Assembly: GCF_026013605.1 (NCBI RefSeq)
Contig: NZ_JAPDPJ010000001.1
Coordinates: forward strand, 186,001-250,000
DNA: 64,000 nucleotides
Source of the DNA: Plebeiibacterium sediminum
GTDB lineage: Bacteria > Bacteroidota > Bacteroidia > Bacteroidales > Marinilabiliaceae
Direction of reading: 5' to 3'
The notes below the pieces were generated by a model that saw only the letters and a program-made list of their open reading frames with translations, was not told the origin of the DNA and ran no database searches. The position numbers were made by a program, and so were the translations under genes. Positions within the stretch are counted from its first letter, which is position 1. Each line of letters opens with the position of its first letter. Positions 1 to 9,115 of the stretch are shown here, piece by piece.

Positions 1-1301
1 TTATAAATTTTATCGTAAGTTTTATGATTGGGAACAAATCCTCTCTTTTCATTGGCAAAATCAACACCTAGTTTGTATCCGAATCCAAATCTTACCAGAT
101 AATTTTTCCAAAGCTCAAATCCATCCTGAACAGTTTCATTTTTTGGATTATCAATGATATCTCGAAATACATGGCAATAATATGCATTACATGAACCCGC
201 AATAGATTGTCGTAAATCCAATGGACTTGTGTGATGATGACATCCTAAATGAAAACTTCCCACAGAATAACCCATGTAACACTCAAACTTAGATTGCGGA
301 GTTATTACACCCTCCTGCAAACCAATCAATGCATTTAAAGGTTTAAATGTTGATCCGGGAGGATATAACGCCATTATAGGCCTGTTAAATAATGGTTTTA
401 GAGAATCCGTACTCAATTCAACGAAATTCCCTGCTCGTTTTTTACCCACAAATAATGAAGGATCATAACTTGGTGCAGATATCATACTAAGAATTTCTCC
501 ACTTTCAGGCTCAATAGCTACAACAGAACCAATTTTATTGGCCATTAACTCTTCGCCGTATTTTTGCAGGTCAATATCAATAGTAAGTTTTATATCTTTT
601 CCAGCCTCAGCAGGTATATCAAAACGTCCATCCCTGAAAGCACCTTTTTCTCTACCATGAACATCAACTAAAACATATTCATATCCCTTTTTACCCCGAA
701 GAAATTTCTCATATGTTGATTCTATCCCATTAATCCCATGATAATCACCATTTATATAATAATCATCCTTTTTAATGGTACTTGGGCTAACTTCTCCAAT
801 ATAGCCAAGTATATGACCTGCATTGGGATATTCATATTTTCTTAAAGTTCTACGCTGAACAAAAAATCCATCAAACTTATATAGTTTTTCTTGTAAATAA
901 CCATATTGTTCTGCTGATAATTGCTTATAAAAAATAGAGGGTTTAATAGTTGATATCTTTCTATTACGAATTTTCACCCTCATTTCATTAAATAAGTCTT
1001 TCAATTCATCTTTTGAAATATTTAATGCTCTGCAAAAAGATACTGTATCCATAGGTTTGAGCTCCTTGGGTACAACCATTAAATCATAGTTAGCCTGATT
1101 GGAAACTACTAAGGTGCCATTTCTATCATAAACCAATCCTCTTGCAGGGTAATTAATTATCTCTCTTCGGGTATTACTTTCAGCAGAGAATTTATATGAA
1201 GGATCATAAACCTGAAGAATAAACAGTTTTATGACAAAGGCAATCCCTATAGAAATATAGATTAAGGCAACAACTAATGTTCGTCTGTTTAAATTTTCCA
1301 C
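1..1301 (-). CDS. mrdA: Penicillin-binding protein 2 (peptidoglycan transpeptidase), 3' end cut by window edge
   Basis: The frame is open from a GTG at 1301 to the left edge, about 433 codons of an expected 600 or more, so the C-terminus is missing. A single N-terminal membrane segment (TLVVALIYISIGIAFVIKLF) is followed by a PBP dimerisation region with the RGLVYDRNG motif. The transpeptidase domain shows the catalytic SxxK motif (PPGSTFKPLNAL) and the SxN motif (AGSCNAYYC). These mark a class B PBP, the elongation transpeptidase that works with RodA and the Mre proteins at the inner membrane. The GTG lies 11 bp after the mreD stop with GAG-rich sequence between them, so it is translated as the third gene of mreC-mreD-mrdA. 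The KTG motif lies outside the window. Confidence 0.93.
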   Translation of the reverse strand, partial: MENLNRRTLVVALIYISIGIAFVIKLFILQVYDPSYKFSAESNTRREIINYPARGLVYDRNGTLVVSNQANYDLMVVPKELKPMDTVSFCRALNISKDELKDLFNEMRVKIRNRKISTIKPSIFYKQLSAEQYGYLQEKLYKFDGFFVQRRTLRKYEYPNAGHILGYIGEVSPSTIKKDDYYINGDYHGINGIESTYEKFLRGKKGYEYVLVDVHGREKGAFRDGRFDIPAEAGKDIKLTIDIDLQKYGEELMANKIGSVVAIEPESGEILSMISAPSYDPSLFVGKKRAGNFVELSTDSLKPLFNRPIMALYPPGSTFKPLNALIGLQEGVITPQSKFECYMGYSVGSFHLGCHHHTSPLDLRQSIAGSCNAYYCHVFRDIIDNPKNETVQDGFELWKNYLVRFGFGYKLGVDFANEKRGFVPNHKTYDKIY

Positions 1302-1312
1302 CCTGCTCTTTT

Positions 1313-1831
1313 TTAAATTCTATTACGTTTTTGATAAGTAAACAATAGAGTTATTGCCATTAAAATTAAGGTAAAAACTGAACTAAAAATAGTTTTACCG
1401 AATACCTCAATAATATTTGAAAACGAAAAGGATTCTATGAAAAAATAAAAAAGGTGATGTATTACTACCAATATACCTGCATACTTAAAAAACCATGGAA
1501 ATCCATAAAATGAAGGAATAGGTAAGGTACCTACTTCATATCCTTCACGAGGCGAAATGCGCATTAATACAAATCTACGCAAATAGGCCATCAATAAAAT
1601 TGCGGCCATATGCATACCTGGTGTATTTGAAAATATATCGATGCTTACTCCTAAAATAGATGCTAAAACAAGCAAAAGCCACCCTGGTGTTTCAAAGGGT
1701 AACGTTAAAATAAATAGCACATACAGGTATGGATTTATATAACCGGAGAATTCAATTTTATTCAGAATTAAAACCTGAAGAAAAATAAAAAAGAAAAAAT
1801 TGAATATATATCTTGGTATTAAACTAATCAT
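1313..1831 (-). CDS. mreD: Rod shape-determining protein MreD
   Basis: A 172-residue, almost wholly hydrophobic protein with about five membrane helices, the usual size and topology of MreD. The central stretch GVSIDIFSNTPGMHMAAILLMAYLR fits the conserved MreD region, with a D and a small-residue turn before a long helix. MreD sits in the inner membrane and links the cytoskeleton to peptidoglycan synthesis. Its ATG overlaps the mreC stop by 4 bp (ATGA), which indicates translational coupling. Assignment rests on topology and on its place between mreC and mrdA, because MreD sequences diverge strongly. Confidence 0.9.
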   Translation of the reverse strand: MISLIPRYIFNFFFFIFLQVLILNKIEFSGYINPYLYVLFILTLPFETPGWLLLVLASILGVSIDIFSNTPGMHMAAILLMAYLRRFVLMRISPREGYEVGTLPIPSFYGFPWFFKYAGILVVIHHLFYFFIESFSFSNIIEVFGKTIFSSVFTLILMAITLLFTYQKRNRI

Positions 1832-2655
1832 TGTACGCTCTCCTCCTCTAATTGTAATTGCTGATCCTGAAAAATATTTTCAACTACCTCAACATAATTC
1901 AACCTTGCAAAATCAACACTAAGTTTCACCTTAATTTTATAGAAGCTCTCTCCAACAGGATGCTCAACACTCTCAACCGTTCCTATCAAAACACCTTCTG
2001 GAAATGTACTTGAGAATCCACTTGTTATTACCTGTTCACCCAACTGAACATCGGCATGTTCAGGTATTTCATCAAGGATAACATGATGAATTGACTTATT
2101 ATCCCAGCTTACCGAACCAAAAAAGTCGGAACCTTTAAGCTTGGCGGATATCTTTAAACGGGGATTAAGAATAGATAATGCTGTACTAAAATTATCGGTA
2201 CATTTAATTACAATTCCTACAACGCCCAAGCCAGAAATAATTCCCATATCAGGTTTAATACCATCTAAACTTCCTTTATTAAGGGTGATATAGTTAAAGT
2301 GCTTACGAATTGTATTATTAACAACCCTGCAAGTTCTATATTTATACTGTGTAGATGTACTTGAATCTCCTACAAGAGCAAAATAATCTCTTGCCTGAAC
2401 AAACGAAGTCGGCAATTGGCTTCTTAAATAGGCATTTTCTTCTGCAAGTTCCTGATTAACTTTTTTAAGAACAAAGTACTGTTCAATATTACTAACCGTT
2501 TCAAATAATCCACCACTCATTTTTGATGATGAACTTAAATATATGGCTCTTTGATTTTGATTATATGTTACAATTAAAATAAAAGCAACCATCTCTAAAA
2601 GGATAAACAATAATCCTATATGGTGCTTAATTAAAAAATGTAAGAAATTCCTCAT
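1828..2655 (-). CDS. mreC: Rod shape-determining protein MreC
   Basis: A 275-residue bitopic protein. One N-terminal membrane helix (residues about 12-30) is followed by a short coiled coil (about 57-82, FVLKKVNQELAEENAYLRSQL). Then come the paired beta domains typical of MreC, with the glycines and hydrophobics of NKGSLDGIKPDMGIISGLGVVGIV and LGEQVITSGFSSTFPEGVLIGTV. MreC assembles in the periplasm and activates the PBP2-RodA complex. It is the first gene of the mreCD-mrdA operon. In many relatives mreB lies directly upstream, but here an RND pump operon ending in its own terminator occupies that place, so mreC needs its own promoter in the 156 bp before 2812. Confidence 0.94.
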   Translation of the reverse strand: MRNFLHFLIKHHIGLLFILLEMVAFILIVTYNQNQRAIYLSSSSKMSGGLFETVSNIEQYFVLKKVNQELAEENAYLRSQLPTSFVQARDYFALVGDSSTSTQYKYRTCRVVNNTIRKHFNYITLNKGSLDGIKPDMGIISGLGVVGIVIKCTDNFSTALSILNPRLKISAKLKGSDFFGSVSWDNKSIHHVILDEIPEHADVQLGEQVITSGFSSTFPEGVLIGTVESVEHPVGESFYKIKVKLSVDFARLNYVEVVENIFQDQQLQLEEESVQ

Positions 2656-2811
2656 TAATATGTTGCGTTGATTTCTTTATACTAAAGATATTTAACTTAT
2701 ATACAACACCATAAACTATAAAACGCTTCATTTTATTATGATGCTCTATTCAGTCAAGCGTAAAGTTAGTCTTTAACATTTAATTTTCATTACGAATATT
2801 CAATTATCACG

Positions 2812-2839
2812 AAAAAATGGGGAATTTTCAGATTTCCCC
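2812..2839 (-). terminator. Intrinsic terminator of the RND efflux operon
   Basis: On the minus strand, GGGGAA (2839-2834) pairs with TTCCCC (2824-2819) across a nine-base loop and is followed by ATTTTTTC. It lies 29 bp after the RND pump stop codon and separates the pump operon from mreC. Confidence 0.7.
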
Positions 2840-2867
2840 TAATAAAAATATCCATTATAAAATAACA

Positions 2868-5800
2868 CTACATCTTACCCATAATGCGCAACATTTTCTT
2901 CTTGGTTAAAACGGCAATTCGATACATTACAGGAACAATAATCAAAGTTAAAAATGTAGCGAAAGTCAAACCAAAAATTACGGTCCATGACATAGGTGAC
3001 CACATGGCAGCCATATCTCCTCCAAAACTGATATTTGGTTCAAAACTACTTAATAATCCCCAGAAATCAATATCAATTCCAATAGCCATTGGGAATAATC
3101 CTAAAACAGTAGTTATTGCAGTTAACAACACAGGACGCAATCTGGTTTTACCCGCCAAAACAATACACTCGGTAGCTATATCAACTGGCAAAAAAACTTT
3201 TTCTCCAAGTCCTAACTCAGCACGTTTTTGATTTTTTAAAAGCTCTATATAATCAATCAATACGATTGCATTATTTACAACTACCCCAGCCAGAGATACT
3301 ATCCCAATACCAGTCATGATAACCACAAAATCCATTTTGAAAGTGGCTAAACCTCCAAACACACCAATAGTACTAAACAACACACTTGCAATTATTATAA
3401 AGGGTTTAACAATAGAGTTAAATTGCGAAACCAAAATAATCAGGATTAAAGCTATTGCCAGCCCCAGGGCAAAGGATAAAAACTCCATGGATTCAGCCTG
3501 CTCCTCCTGCTCTCCGGTAAACTTATATTCATAACCTGTTGGCATTTCAAAATCCTCGAGAACAGCTTTAATTTCATTATTCACATTATTGGCATTATAA
3601 CCTTCCACAACATTAGAATACAGGGTAACCACACGATCTAAATCAATTCGTTTTACCGCATCATAAGTAGTTGTATATGTAAAACTGGCCACAGCAGAGA
3701 TTGGTATTTGCATTAACTTACCCATATTGTCTCTGAAAACAATCTTCTGATTCATTAATGCCGGTATACTGTTCCTGAACTCTTCTTTTAAACGTAGCTG
3801 AATAGGATATTTATCTTCTCCAATTTTATAGTCTGATACCTCTTTCCCAAACAAAGCAGTTCGCAAAGCACTTGAAACCTGTGCAGTGCTCATTCCAAAC
3901 CTTCGTACTTTTTCACGGTCGATGGTAACAATCATCTCTGGCTTATTTACATTGAGATCCATCTTTAAGCCTTCAATTCCTTCAATCTGTTCTCTTTCAA
4001 TAATACCCTCAATCGTATCGGCCAAATAGACTAATTCATTAAAATCATAACCAGAAATCTCCAAATTAATAGGTTTTCCAGTAGGAGGTCCTCCACTATC
4101 TCGATCAATTGTAAATATGGCTCCCGGATAATTATAGGTGAGACTATCATTAAATAGTTTCAAAATCTTAGCTGTTTTAACTCCTCCTCTATCTTCATAA
4201 TCAACAAAAGAAACTGTCACAAGACATTTGTTATCTCTGGTTGAAAAATCAAGATCATCTTCTAACCTCGCACCATCTCCTACATTGGTCAATACTGACT
4301 TAACTGCACCTTTATAAGGTTCAATCATTCTGATGATATCTTTTTCTAATGTTTTGGCAAATTTATCAGTTGCAGTAATATGTGTACCTGCAGGTAATTC
4401 TACGAACACATTAATAAAGTTAGGATCTCCGGATGGAAAGAAAACCATATTAGGAGAACTCATAAAATAAAATGCTATAGTTAAAAACAACAATAAAATA
4501 GTGCCCAACAGTAAATTCCTTGGACGTTTCCCTGTTAAAGCCCCGGTAAGAAATTTTACATAGATACGTTCCAATGTGTCGAGAAAGGTGGTTTTAAACC
4601 AAATTCCTATTTTAGCAAAAAACAGATAATTCATTATTGAAACAAATGCTGCAATAAATAAAAGACTTCCGAGAATATTTAACCCCAAAACATAAGAGAG
4701 AATTCCCAACACCACAAGAATCACAACTATACGAATAACAATAAATTTATCCGGAATCTTATCCTCATCAGAGTGCTTAATAAACATTGATGAAAAAACC
4801 GGAATAATAACCAATGCCACAAAAAGTGAAGACGAAAGCACTATAATTAAAGTTATTGGCAGGTATTTCATAAATTCACCCATCACAGAATCCCAAAATA
4901 CCAAAGGAAAAAATGCAGCCAGAGTTGTTAAGGTCGATGCAATAATTGCAACTGCAATTTCACCAACAGCTCTTCGTGCAGCTTCTATAGGCCTGTAACC
5001 TTTATCTATAAACCTATAGATATTTTCAACAACAACAATGGCATTATCCACCAGCATTCCCAGTGCCAATATCAATCCAAACAATACCATCATATTTATG
5101 GTATAACCAATAATCTGTAATACCACAAAAGATAGAAACATCGATAAAGGAATTGCCAGGCCAACAAAAAGCGCATTTCGGGTTCCTAAAAAGAAAAACA
5201 ATACCAATATCACAAATAGCATACTCATAATCATACTATTCTCAAGGCTATTTAACTGAGCCTTTACCATATCAGATTGATCATTAGTAATGGTTATTTG
5301 TAATGCTTCCGGAAAAATATGATCAGCTCTTATTTCTTTAAGAATATCATCTATTTGAGCGGTGGCATTCAAAAGATTTTCTCCACCTTTTTTTATCACT
5401 TGTAATGATATAACAGGTTGCTCATTTAATCTGGTGATACTCGAAGGTTCTTCATAACCATCAACTACTTCAGCTATATCATATAAATAAACAATTTTCC
5501 CTTCTTCACTTTTTACAATAATGTTTTCGATTTCACTAACTGAAGTAAATTCACCTAAAGCCCTAATGGATCGTCTTGTGTTTCCAAGTTTAATTTCGCC
5601 ACTTGAAATACTCATATTTTCATAGGCAATGGCATTCTCAATATCGTTAAAACTAACTTTATGAGCAGCCATTTTTAAAGGATCTGCATTTACTTTGATT
5701 TCCTTTTCATTGATACCTTGAATTTCTACTTTAGATATTTCGGATAAGGCTTCGATTCTATCTTCAAGAATTTCTCCGTATTTTTTTAACTCATCAATAC

Positions 5801-6302
5801 TATAATCTCCCGATAAATTGATATTCACCACAGGAAACTCTGAAGCATCAATATCCTGAACTACAGGATCTGAGGGTAAATCATCAGGCAAATCATCCAT
5901 TGCGTCATCAACAGCGTCTTTACAATCCTGCAAGGCCACTTTGTTATCAATACCGCTGTTAAATACTATTAATACATATGAGAATCCTTGCGAAGAAGTT
6001 GATTTGATATCCTTAATTCCGTTAATCGTTTCCAATTCCTTTTCAATCGGACGGGTAACCAGGTTTTCAATATCAAGAGGTGCATTTCCAGGGTAGGGAG
6101 TCATCACCATAATCCATGGCAATTCAACCTCCGGAAATAATTCTTTAGGTAAAGTATTGTAAGAAACCAATCCGAAAATGGCCAATGAAAACGTTAAAAG
6201 TAAAACCGTGGTTTTATTTCGTAAGGCAAGACTTGTCAGCTTAAATTCTCTAACAATCTTTTCTTTAATACTATCTTTATTTATATTTTGATTTTCTTGC
6301 AT
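2868..6302 (-). CDS. RND-family efflux transporter, inner-membrane permease (HAE1/AcrB type)
   Basis: At 1144 residues with the twofold RND layout, this is the proton-driven inner-membrane pump of a tripartite exporter. Helix 1 (TTVLLLTFSLAIFGLVSYNTL) leads into the first periplasmic porter region (ELFPEVELPWIMVMTPYPGNAPLDIENLVTRPIE). The TM4 region carries LALGMLVDNAIVVVENIYR, with the aspartate used for proton coupling in the family. The second half repeats the plan (FSTIGVFGGLATF, GIVSLAGVVVNNAIVLIDYIE). A 60-70 residue hydrophobic and charged insertion near residues 510-570 is typical of Bacteroidota members. It is the third gene after tolC and the adaptor, 19 bp downstream of the adaptor. 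Substrate cannot be read from sequence; antibiotics, detergents or envelope lipids are all possible. Confidence 0.93.
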   Translation of the reverse strand: MQENQNINKDSIKEKIVREFKLTSLALRNKTTVLLLTFSLAIFGLVSYNTLPKELFPEVELPWIMVMTPYPGNAPLDIENLVTRPIEKELETINGIKDIKSTSSQGFSYVLIVFNSGIDNKVALQDCKDAVDDAMDDLPDDLPSDPVVQDIDASEFPVVNINLSGDYSIDELKKYGEILEDRIEALSEISKVEIQGINEKEIKVNADPLKMAAHKVSFNDIENAIAYENMSISSGEIKLGNTRRSIRALGEFTSVSEIENIIVKSEEGKIVYLYDIAEVVDGYEEPSSITRLNEQPVISLQVIKKGGENLLNATAQIDDILKEIRADHIFPEALQITITNDQSDMVKAQLNSLENSMIMSMLFVILVLFFFLGTRNALFVGLAIPLSMFLSFVVLQIIGYTINMMVLFGLILALGMLVDNAIVVVENIYRFIDKGYRPIEAARRAVGEIAVAIIASTLTTLAAFFPLVFWDSVMGEFMKYLPITLIIVLSSSLFVALVIIPVFSSMFIKHSDEDKIPDKFIVIRIVVILVVLGILSYVLGLNILGSLLFIAAFVSIMNYLFFAKIGIWFKTTFLDTLERIYVKFLTGALTGKRPRNLLLGTILLLFLTIAFYFMSSPNMVFFPSGDPNFINVFVELPAGTHITATDKFAKTLEKDIIRMIEPYKGAVKSVLTNVGDGARLEDDLDFSTRDNKCLVTVSFVDYEDRGGVKTAKILKLFNDSLTYNYPGAIFTIDRDSGGPPTGKPINLEISGYDFNELVYLADTIEGIIEREQIEGIEGLKMDLNVNKPEMIVTIDREKVRRFGMSTAQVSSALRTALFGKEVSDYKIGEDKYPIQLRLKEEFRNSIPALMNQKIVFRDNMGKLMQIPISAVASFTYTTTYDAVKRIDLDRVVTLYSNVVEGYNANNVNNEIKAVLEDFEMPTGYEYKFTGEQEEQAESMEFLSFALGLAIALILIILVSQFNSIVKPFIIIASVLFSTIGVFGGLATFKMDFVVIMTGIGIVSLAGVVVNNAIVLIDYIELLKNQKRAELGLGEKVFLPVDIATECIVLAGKTRLRPVLLTAITTVLGLFPMAIGIDIDFWGLLSSFEPNISFGGDMAAMWSPMSWTVIFGLTFATFLTLIIVPVMYRIAVLTKKKMLRIMGKM

Positions 6303-6321
6303 TTCAATAATGATTAAAACT

Positions 6322-7434
6322 TTATCTTAATTCAACCAAAGTTCCATTCGAAACAGTATTAAATCCCTCTACAATAACCTGATCTCCCTCTTTTAATCCT
6401 TTTACAACAACAGTTTCATCTTTATATGAACGACCTGATTCCACATATATCTTTTTTGCAGTATTATTTTCTACAACAAATAAAAACTGCCCTGTAATAT
6501 CATTCTTAATAATTGCTGAAGGCACCACCAATGCATTTTCCAGTTTGTAATCATTAATCTTCATCGAAGCCATCATATTAGGCTTTAATTTATTTTCTTG
6601 ATTTTTTAATACAACCTGTACATTAAAAGTCCTGTTTTCAGGATGGATAATATTTCCCGTTCTTACAATGGGTTCTTTAATAATTAAATCAGGATAGGTT
6701 GAAAAAGTCAATTCAATGGTATCTCCCGAGTGTATAAATGGCAAAAAAGCTTCAGAAACTTCTGAATTTATTTTCATCTTACTTAGATTAACAAACTGAA
6801 GAATTACTGCTCCGGGAGAAGAAAGTTCTCCTTCTTTAGAAATAATATTATCCACAATTCCATCAAATGGAGCTTTAATCTGATAAAGATCAAACTGAGC
6901 TTTTTGTGTTTCCAAGGTTCTTTCCAGGGACTCTTTATTCGTTTTAGCCTGAAGATATTCAATTTCCGACCCTATATTCTGATCCCAAAGACTCTTTTGT
7001 TTATCGTAAACATCTTTTGCTAATTCAAGATTTGTTTCTATTTCTTTAATAGCATTGGAAATAATAGTTGAATTCAAAGAAACCAGCAGTTGCCCTTTTT
7101 GAACATATTGTCCTTCTACAACATGAATCAATTTTATCTGAGCTGGTACTTCAGGACTAATATTCGCACTTTGTACGGCTTCGAGTAAGCCACTGGCTAA
7201 GATAAAATGTTTAAAAACCCGGGCTGTTACTTCTTTTGTAACTACCGGAAGTTTAAATTTTACACTATCTTCTGACAGCATCTTCAATTCCTTTTCAAGC
7301 TTTGTATTTTCCTTTTTCAAAGCTTTAATTGTCTTTCTGTTTTCTGCTATCTTAGCTTTAATTTCTTCCTTTTCTGAAGAAGAACATGCAGCTAATATGG
7401 TAAACAATATGATGTAAGTAATTATTTTTTTCAT
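6322..7434 (-). CDS. RND efflux periplasmic adaptor lipoprotein (membrane fusion protein)
   Basis: A 370-residue HlyD/AcrA-type adaptor. The signal peptide ends in a lipobox (ILAAC), so the mature protein should be a lipoprotein. An unusual lysine/glutamate coiled coil (residues about 22-55) precedes the family core. The lipoyl/barrel-sandwich halves are at about 88-115 (ISPEVPAQIKLIHVVEGQYVQKGQLL) and about 183-205 (FDLYQIKAPFDGIVDNIISKEGELS), flanking an alpha hairpin. A beta-barrel and membrane-proximal domain follow (LVVPSAIIKND, VVKGLKEGDQVIVEGFNTV). It bridges the RND pump and the TolC channel. It is the middle gene, 54 bp after the tolC stop. Confidence 0.93.
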   Translation of the reverse strand: MKKIITYIILFTILAACSSSEKEEIKAKIAENRKTIKALKKENTKLEKELKMLSEDSVKFKLPVVTKEVTARVFKHFILASGLLEAVQSANISPEVPAQIKLIHVVEGQYVQKGQLLVSLNSTIISNAIKEIETNLELAKDVYDKQKSLWDQNIGSEIEYLQAKTNKESLERTLETQKAQFDLYQIKAPFDGIVDNIISKEGELSSPGAVILQFVNLSKMKINSEVSEAFLPFIHSGDTIELTFSTYPDLIIKEPIVRTGNIIHPENRTFNVQVVLKNQENKLKPNMMASMKINDYKLENALVVPSAIIKNDITGQFLFVVENNTAKKIYVESGRSYKDETVVVKGLKEGDQVIVEGFNTVSNGTLVELR

Positions 7435-7488
7435 TGTAATAGTTGATTTAAATTGATTCCTACTCAGACATTTGAATCCTCACAAATT

Positions 7489-8799
7489 CTACAATTGAGA
7501 GTTTGCCTTTTTATAAACGATGTATAAGTTAAAGTAATTCATAGCTGCATTATTGTAATTAATAACAGACTCTATCATATTTCCCTCATTTTGCGACAAC
7601 TCAAGACTATTCAACAATCCATTTTTAAACTTAACAAGCGATTTTTGATAGATTCGTTCAGATATTGTTTTCGATTCTCTGGCATTTAAAAATTGTTTCT
7701 GAGCATTTTCAAGATTAGCCTTTGCTACAATTAAATCTCGCTTTAAGCTTTGTTCAACCATCTGTTTTTCAACACTTAATTTTGAGAGCTCATATTTCTT
7801 TTGTTTTAACTGAGCAGATCTCTGTCCACTGGAAAAAATTGGAACAGACAAAGCTACTCCAAGCATGGAACCTTCTGTTTTGACTAAGTCAGACCAATTT
7901 TGTCCGAAATATGCATAGTCGTAAGTTAAAAAGGCACTTAATCTGGGCATAGCTAAAGCCCGTTGATTTTTAATATCCAAACCTTTAATGTCAATTTGAG
8001 TCTGAATGGTCTGGTAATCAATATGAGTTTTTATATCACTCATTAATGTTGGTGTTGTGGGAATAGTAAGAAGAATATCATTAATACTCTCTGATAATTT
8101 TAATGGTTTATCGATATCATAACCCATTGCAAATTTTAATATTGACAGGGCTATTTTATATTGATTTTCAGCATCATCATACATACGTTGTGATTCATTA
8201 ACCATTAATTTTATTTGATCTACCTCAATATCTTCCCTAAAGCCTTTTTCAAAATAGGCTTCAATTTGCTTTAAGGTATTTTTATTTGTCTCAAGTGTTG
8301 CTTTAAAATCCTGAATATTCTGTTTGGCTACAAGCGTTAAAAAATAAGCTTCGGCAACTGCTTGTTTTAACTCAATATTGGTTTTTCGTTCCACATTTTC
8401 CGACAGCCGAACATAAACCTTACTAGCCTGTAACCCTACAAAATAAGAACCATCAAAAAGCAATTGATCCACTCTGCCTCCAATTGAATTATTGTATTTA
8501 GTACCAAAAACTGTGGTGATAGTAGTGTCTCCAAATTGGATTTGATTCTCCTGAAGTTTTAGGTTGTTGGCTATTGATCCGCTTCCATTAATTTGAGGTA
8601 AACCAATAGCAATCGTTTCATTCACTTTTTTTCTGGCTATATCAATATCATATCTTGCATTAATACTCTGATAACCAAATTCTGTTGCATAAGCCATTGC
8701 CTGACTCAGTGTAACCTCAAGGGTATCAGTCTGAGCTTTTACAAAATAAGGAAATAAAAGAAATAGTATAATTACATAGTACTTTCTTTTGTTCTTCAT
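7489..8799 (-). CDS. TolC-family outer-membrane efflux channel
   Basis: A 436-residue protein with an N-terminal signal peptide (KYYVIILFLLFPYFVKAQ) and two OEP repeats of long amphipathic helices, rich in N, Q, A and E, typical of TolC (for example RKVNETIAIGLPQINGSGS and the C-terminal KQKKYELSKLSVEKQMVEQSLKRDL). It forms the outer-membrane exit duct. It is the first gene of the operon tolC-adaptor-RND and lies behind the promoter and LytTR-type operator at 8868-8934, so regulation of the whole pump should act here. The 5' untranslated region predicted from that promoter is about 60 bases. Confidence 0.92.
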   Translation of the reverse strand: MKNKRKYYVIILFLLFPYFVKAQTDTLEVTLSQAMAYATEFGYQSINARYDIDIARKKVNETIAIGLPQINGSGSIANNLKLQENQIQFGDTTITTVFGTKYNNSIGGRVDQLLFDGSYFVGLQASKVYVRLSENVERKTNIELKQAVAEAYFLTLVAKQNIQDFKATLETNKNTLKQIEAYFEKGFREDIEVDQIKLMVNESQRMYDDAENQYKIALSILKFAMGYDIDKPLKLSESINDILLTIPTTPTLMSDIKTHIDYQTIQTQIDIKGLDIKNQRALAMPRLSAFLTYDYAYFGQNWSDLVKTEGSMLGVALSVPIFSSGQRSAQLKQKKYELSKLSVEKQMVEQSLKRDLIVAKANLENAQKQFLNARESKTISERIYQKSLVKFKNGLLNSLELSQNEGNMIESVINYNNAAMNYFNLYIVYKKANSQL

Positions 8800-8867
8800 A
8801 TAATTTTCAGGTTCTTGGGGTTATAAAATCATTTGTTTAAACAAACTGCATCCATCTAATTCTTAAT

Positions 8868-8898
8868 CAAATCTACAAGAGTGAATAATTGTTTCAAA
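8868..8898 (-). promoter_or_regulatory. Bacteroidota-type promoter of the tolC-adaptor-RND operon
   Basis: On the minus strand the -33 element TTTG (8898-8895) is followed by exactly 19 bp and the -7 element TAGATTTG (8875-8868). Both match the Bacteroidota consensus TTTG-N19-TAnnTTTG perfectly. Transcription is expected to start near 8861. The double direct repeat at 8905-8934 ends 6 bp upstream of the -33 element. Confidence 0.8.
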
Positions 8899-8904
8899 TC
8901 ACAA

Positions 8905-8934
8905 TTCGGTAAATAGCACTTTTTAATCGGTAAA
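8905..8934 (-). promoter_or_regulatory. Predicted LytTR operator: two 9-bp direct repeats, 21-bp period
   Basis: Minus-strand repeats TTTACCGAT (8934-8926) and TTTACCGAA (8913-8905) are separated by 12 bp. Tandem 9-bp sites two helical turns apart are the known binding pattern of LytTR-domain regulators such as AgrA. ACCGAT fits five of six positions of the published LytTR half-site core. The same block recurs at 29616-29645 before the LytTR operon, with the same 6-bp distance to TTTG. Binding by the regulator at 27026-27778 is inferred. Confidence 0.65.
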
Positions 8935-9115
8935 TGAGCTTACAAAATGACACTTAGTTTTTTTCATTTTGCAATAAGTTATTCGTCTACTCATAAAAAT
9001 AGAAAACTAAATTAATATAGAAACTATTTTAATGTCAATAGTTTCTGTTTTAAAAACTTATAATAATTACATTTGATTTTCGTTTAAACTTAATATAACA
9101 TATCATTTGTGTCCT

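Noticed and set aside
2196-2205. Single TCGGTA-like match to the LytTR repeat within mreC
   Set aside because: It lies inside coding sequence without a second repeat at 21 bp or a promoter; single cores of this length are expected by chance.
2884-3534. Plus-strand open frames inside the RND pump gene
   Set aside because: They are antisense shadows of a well-conserved membrane-protein gene with no independent signals.
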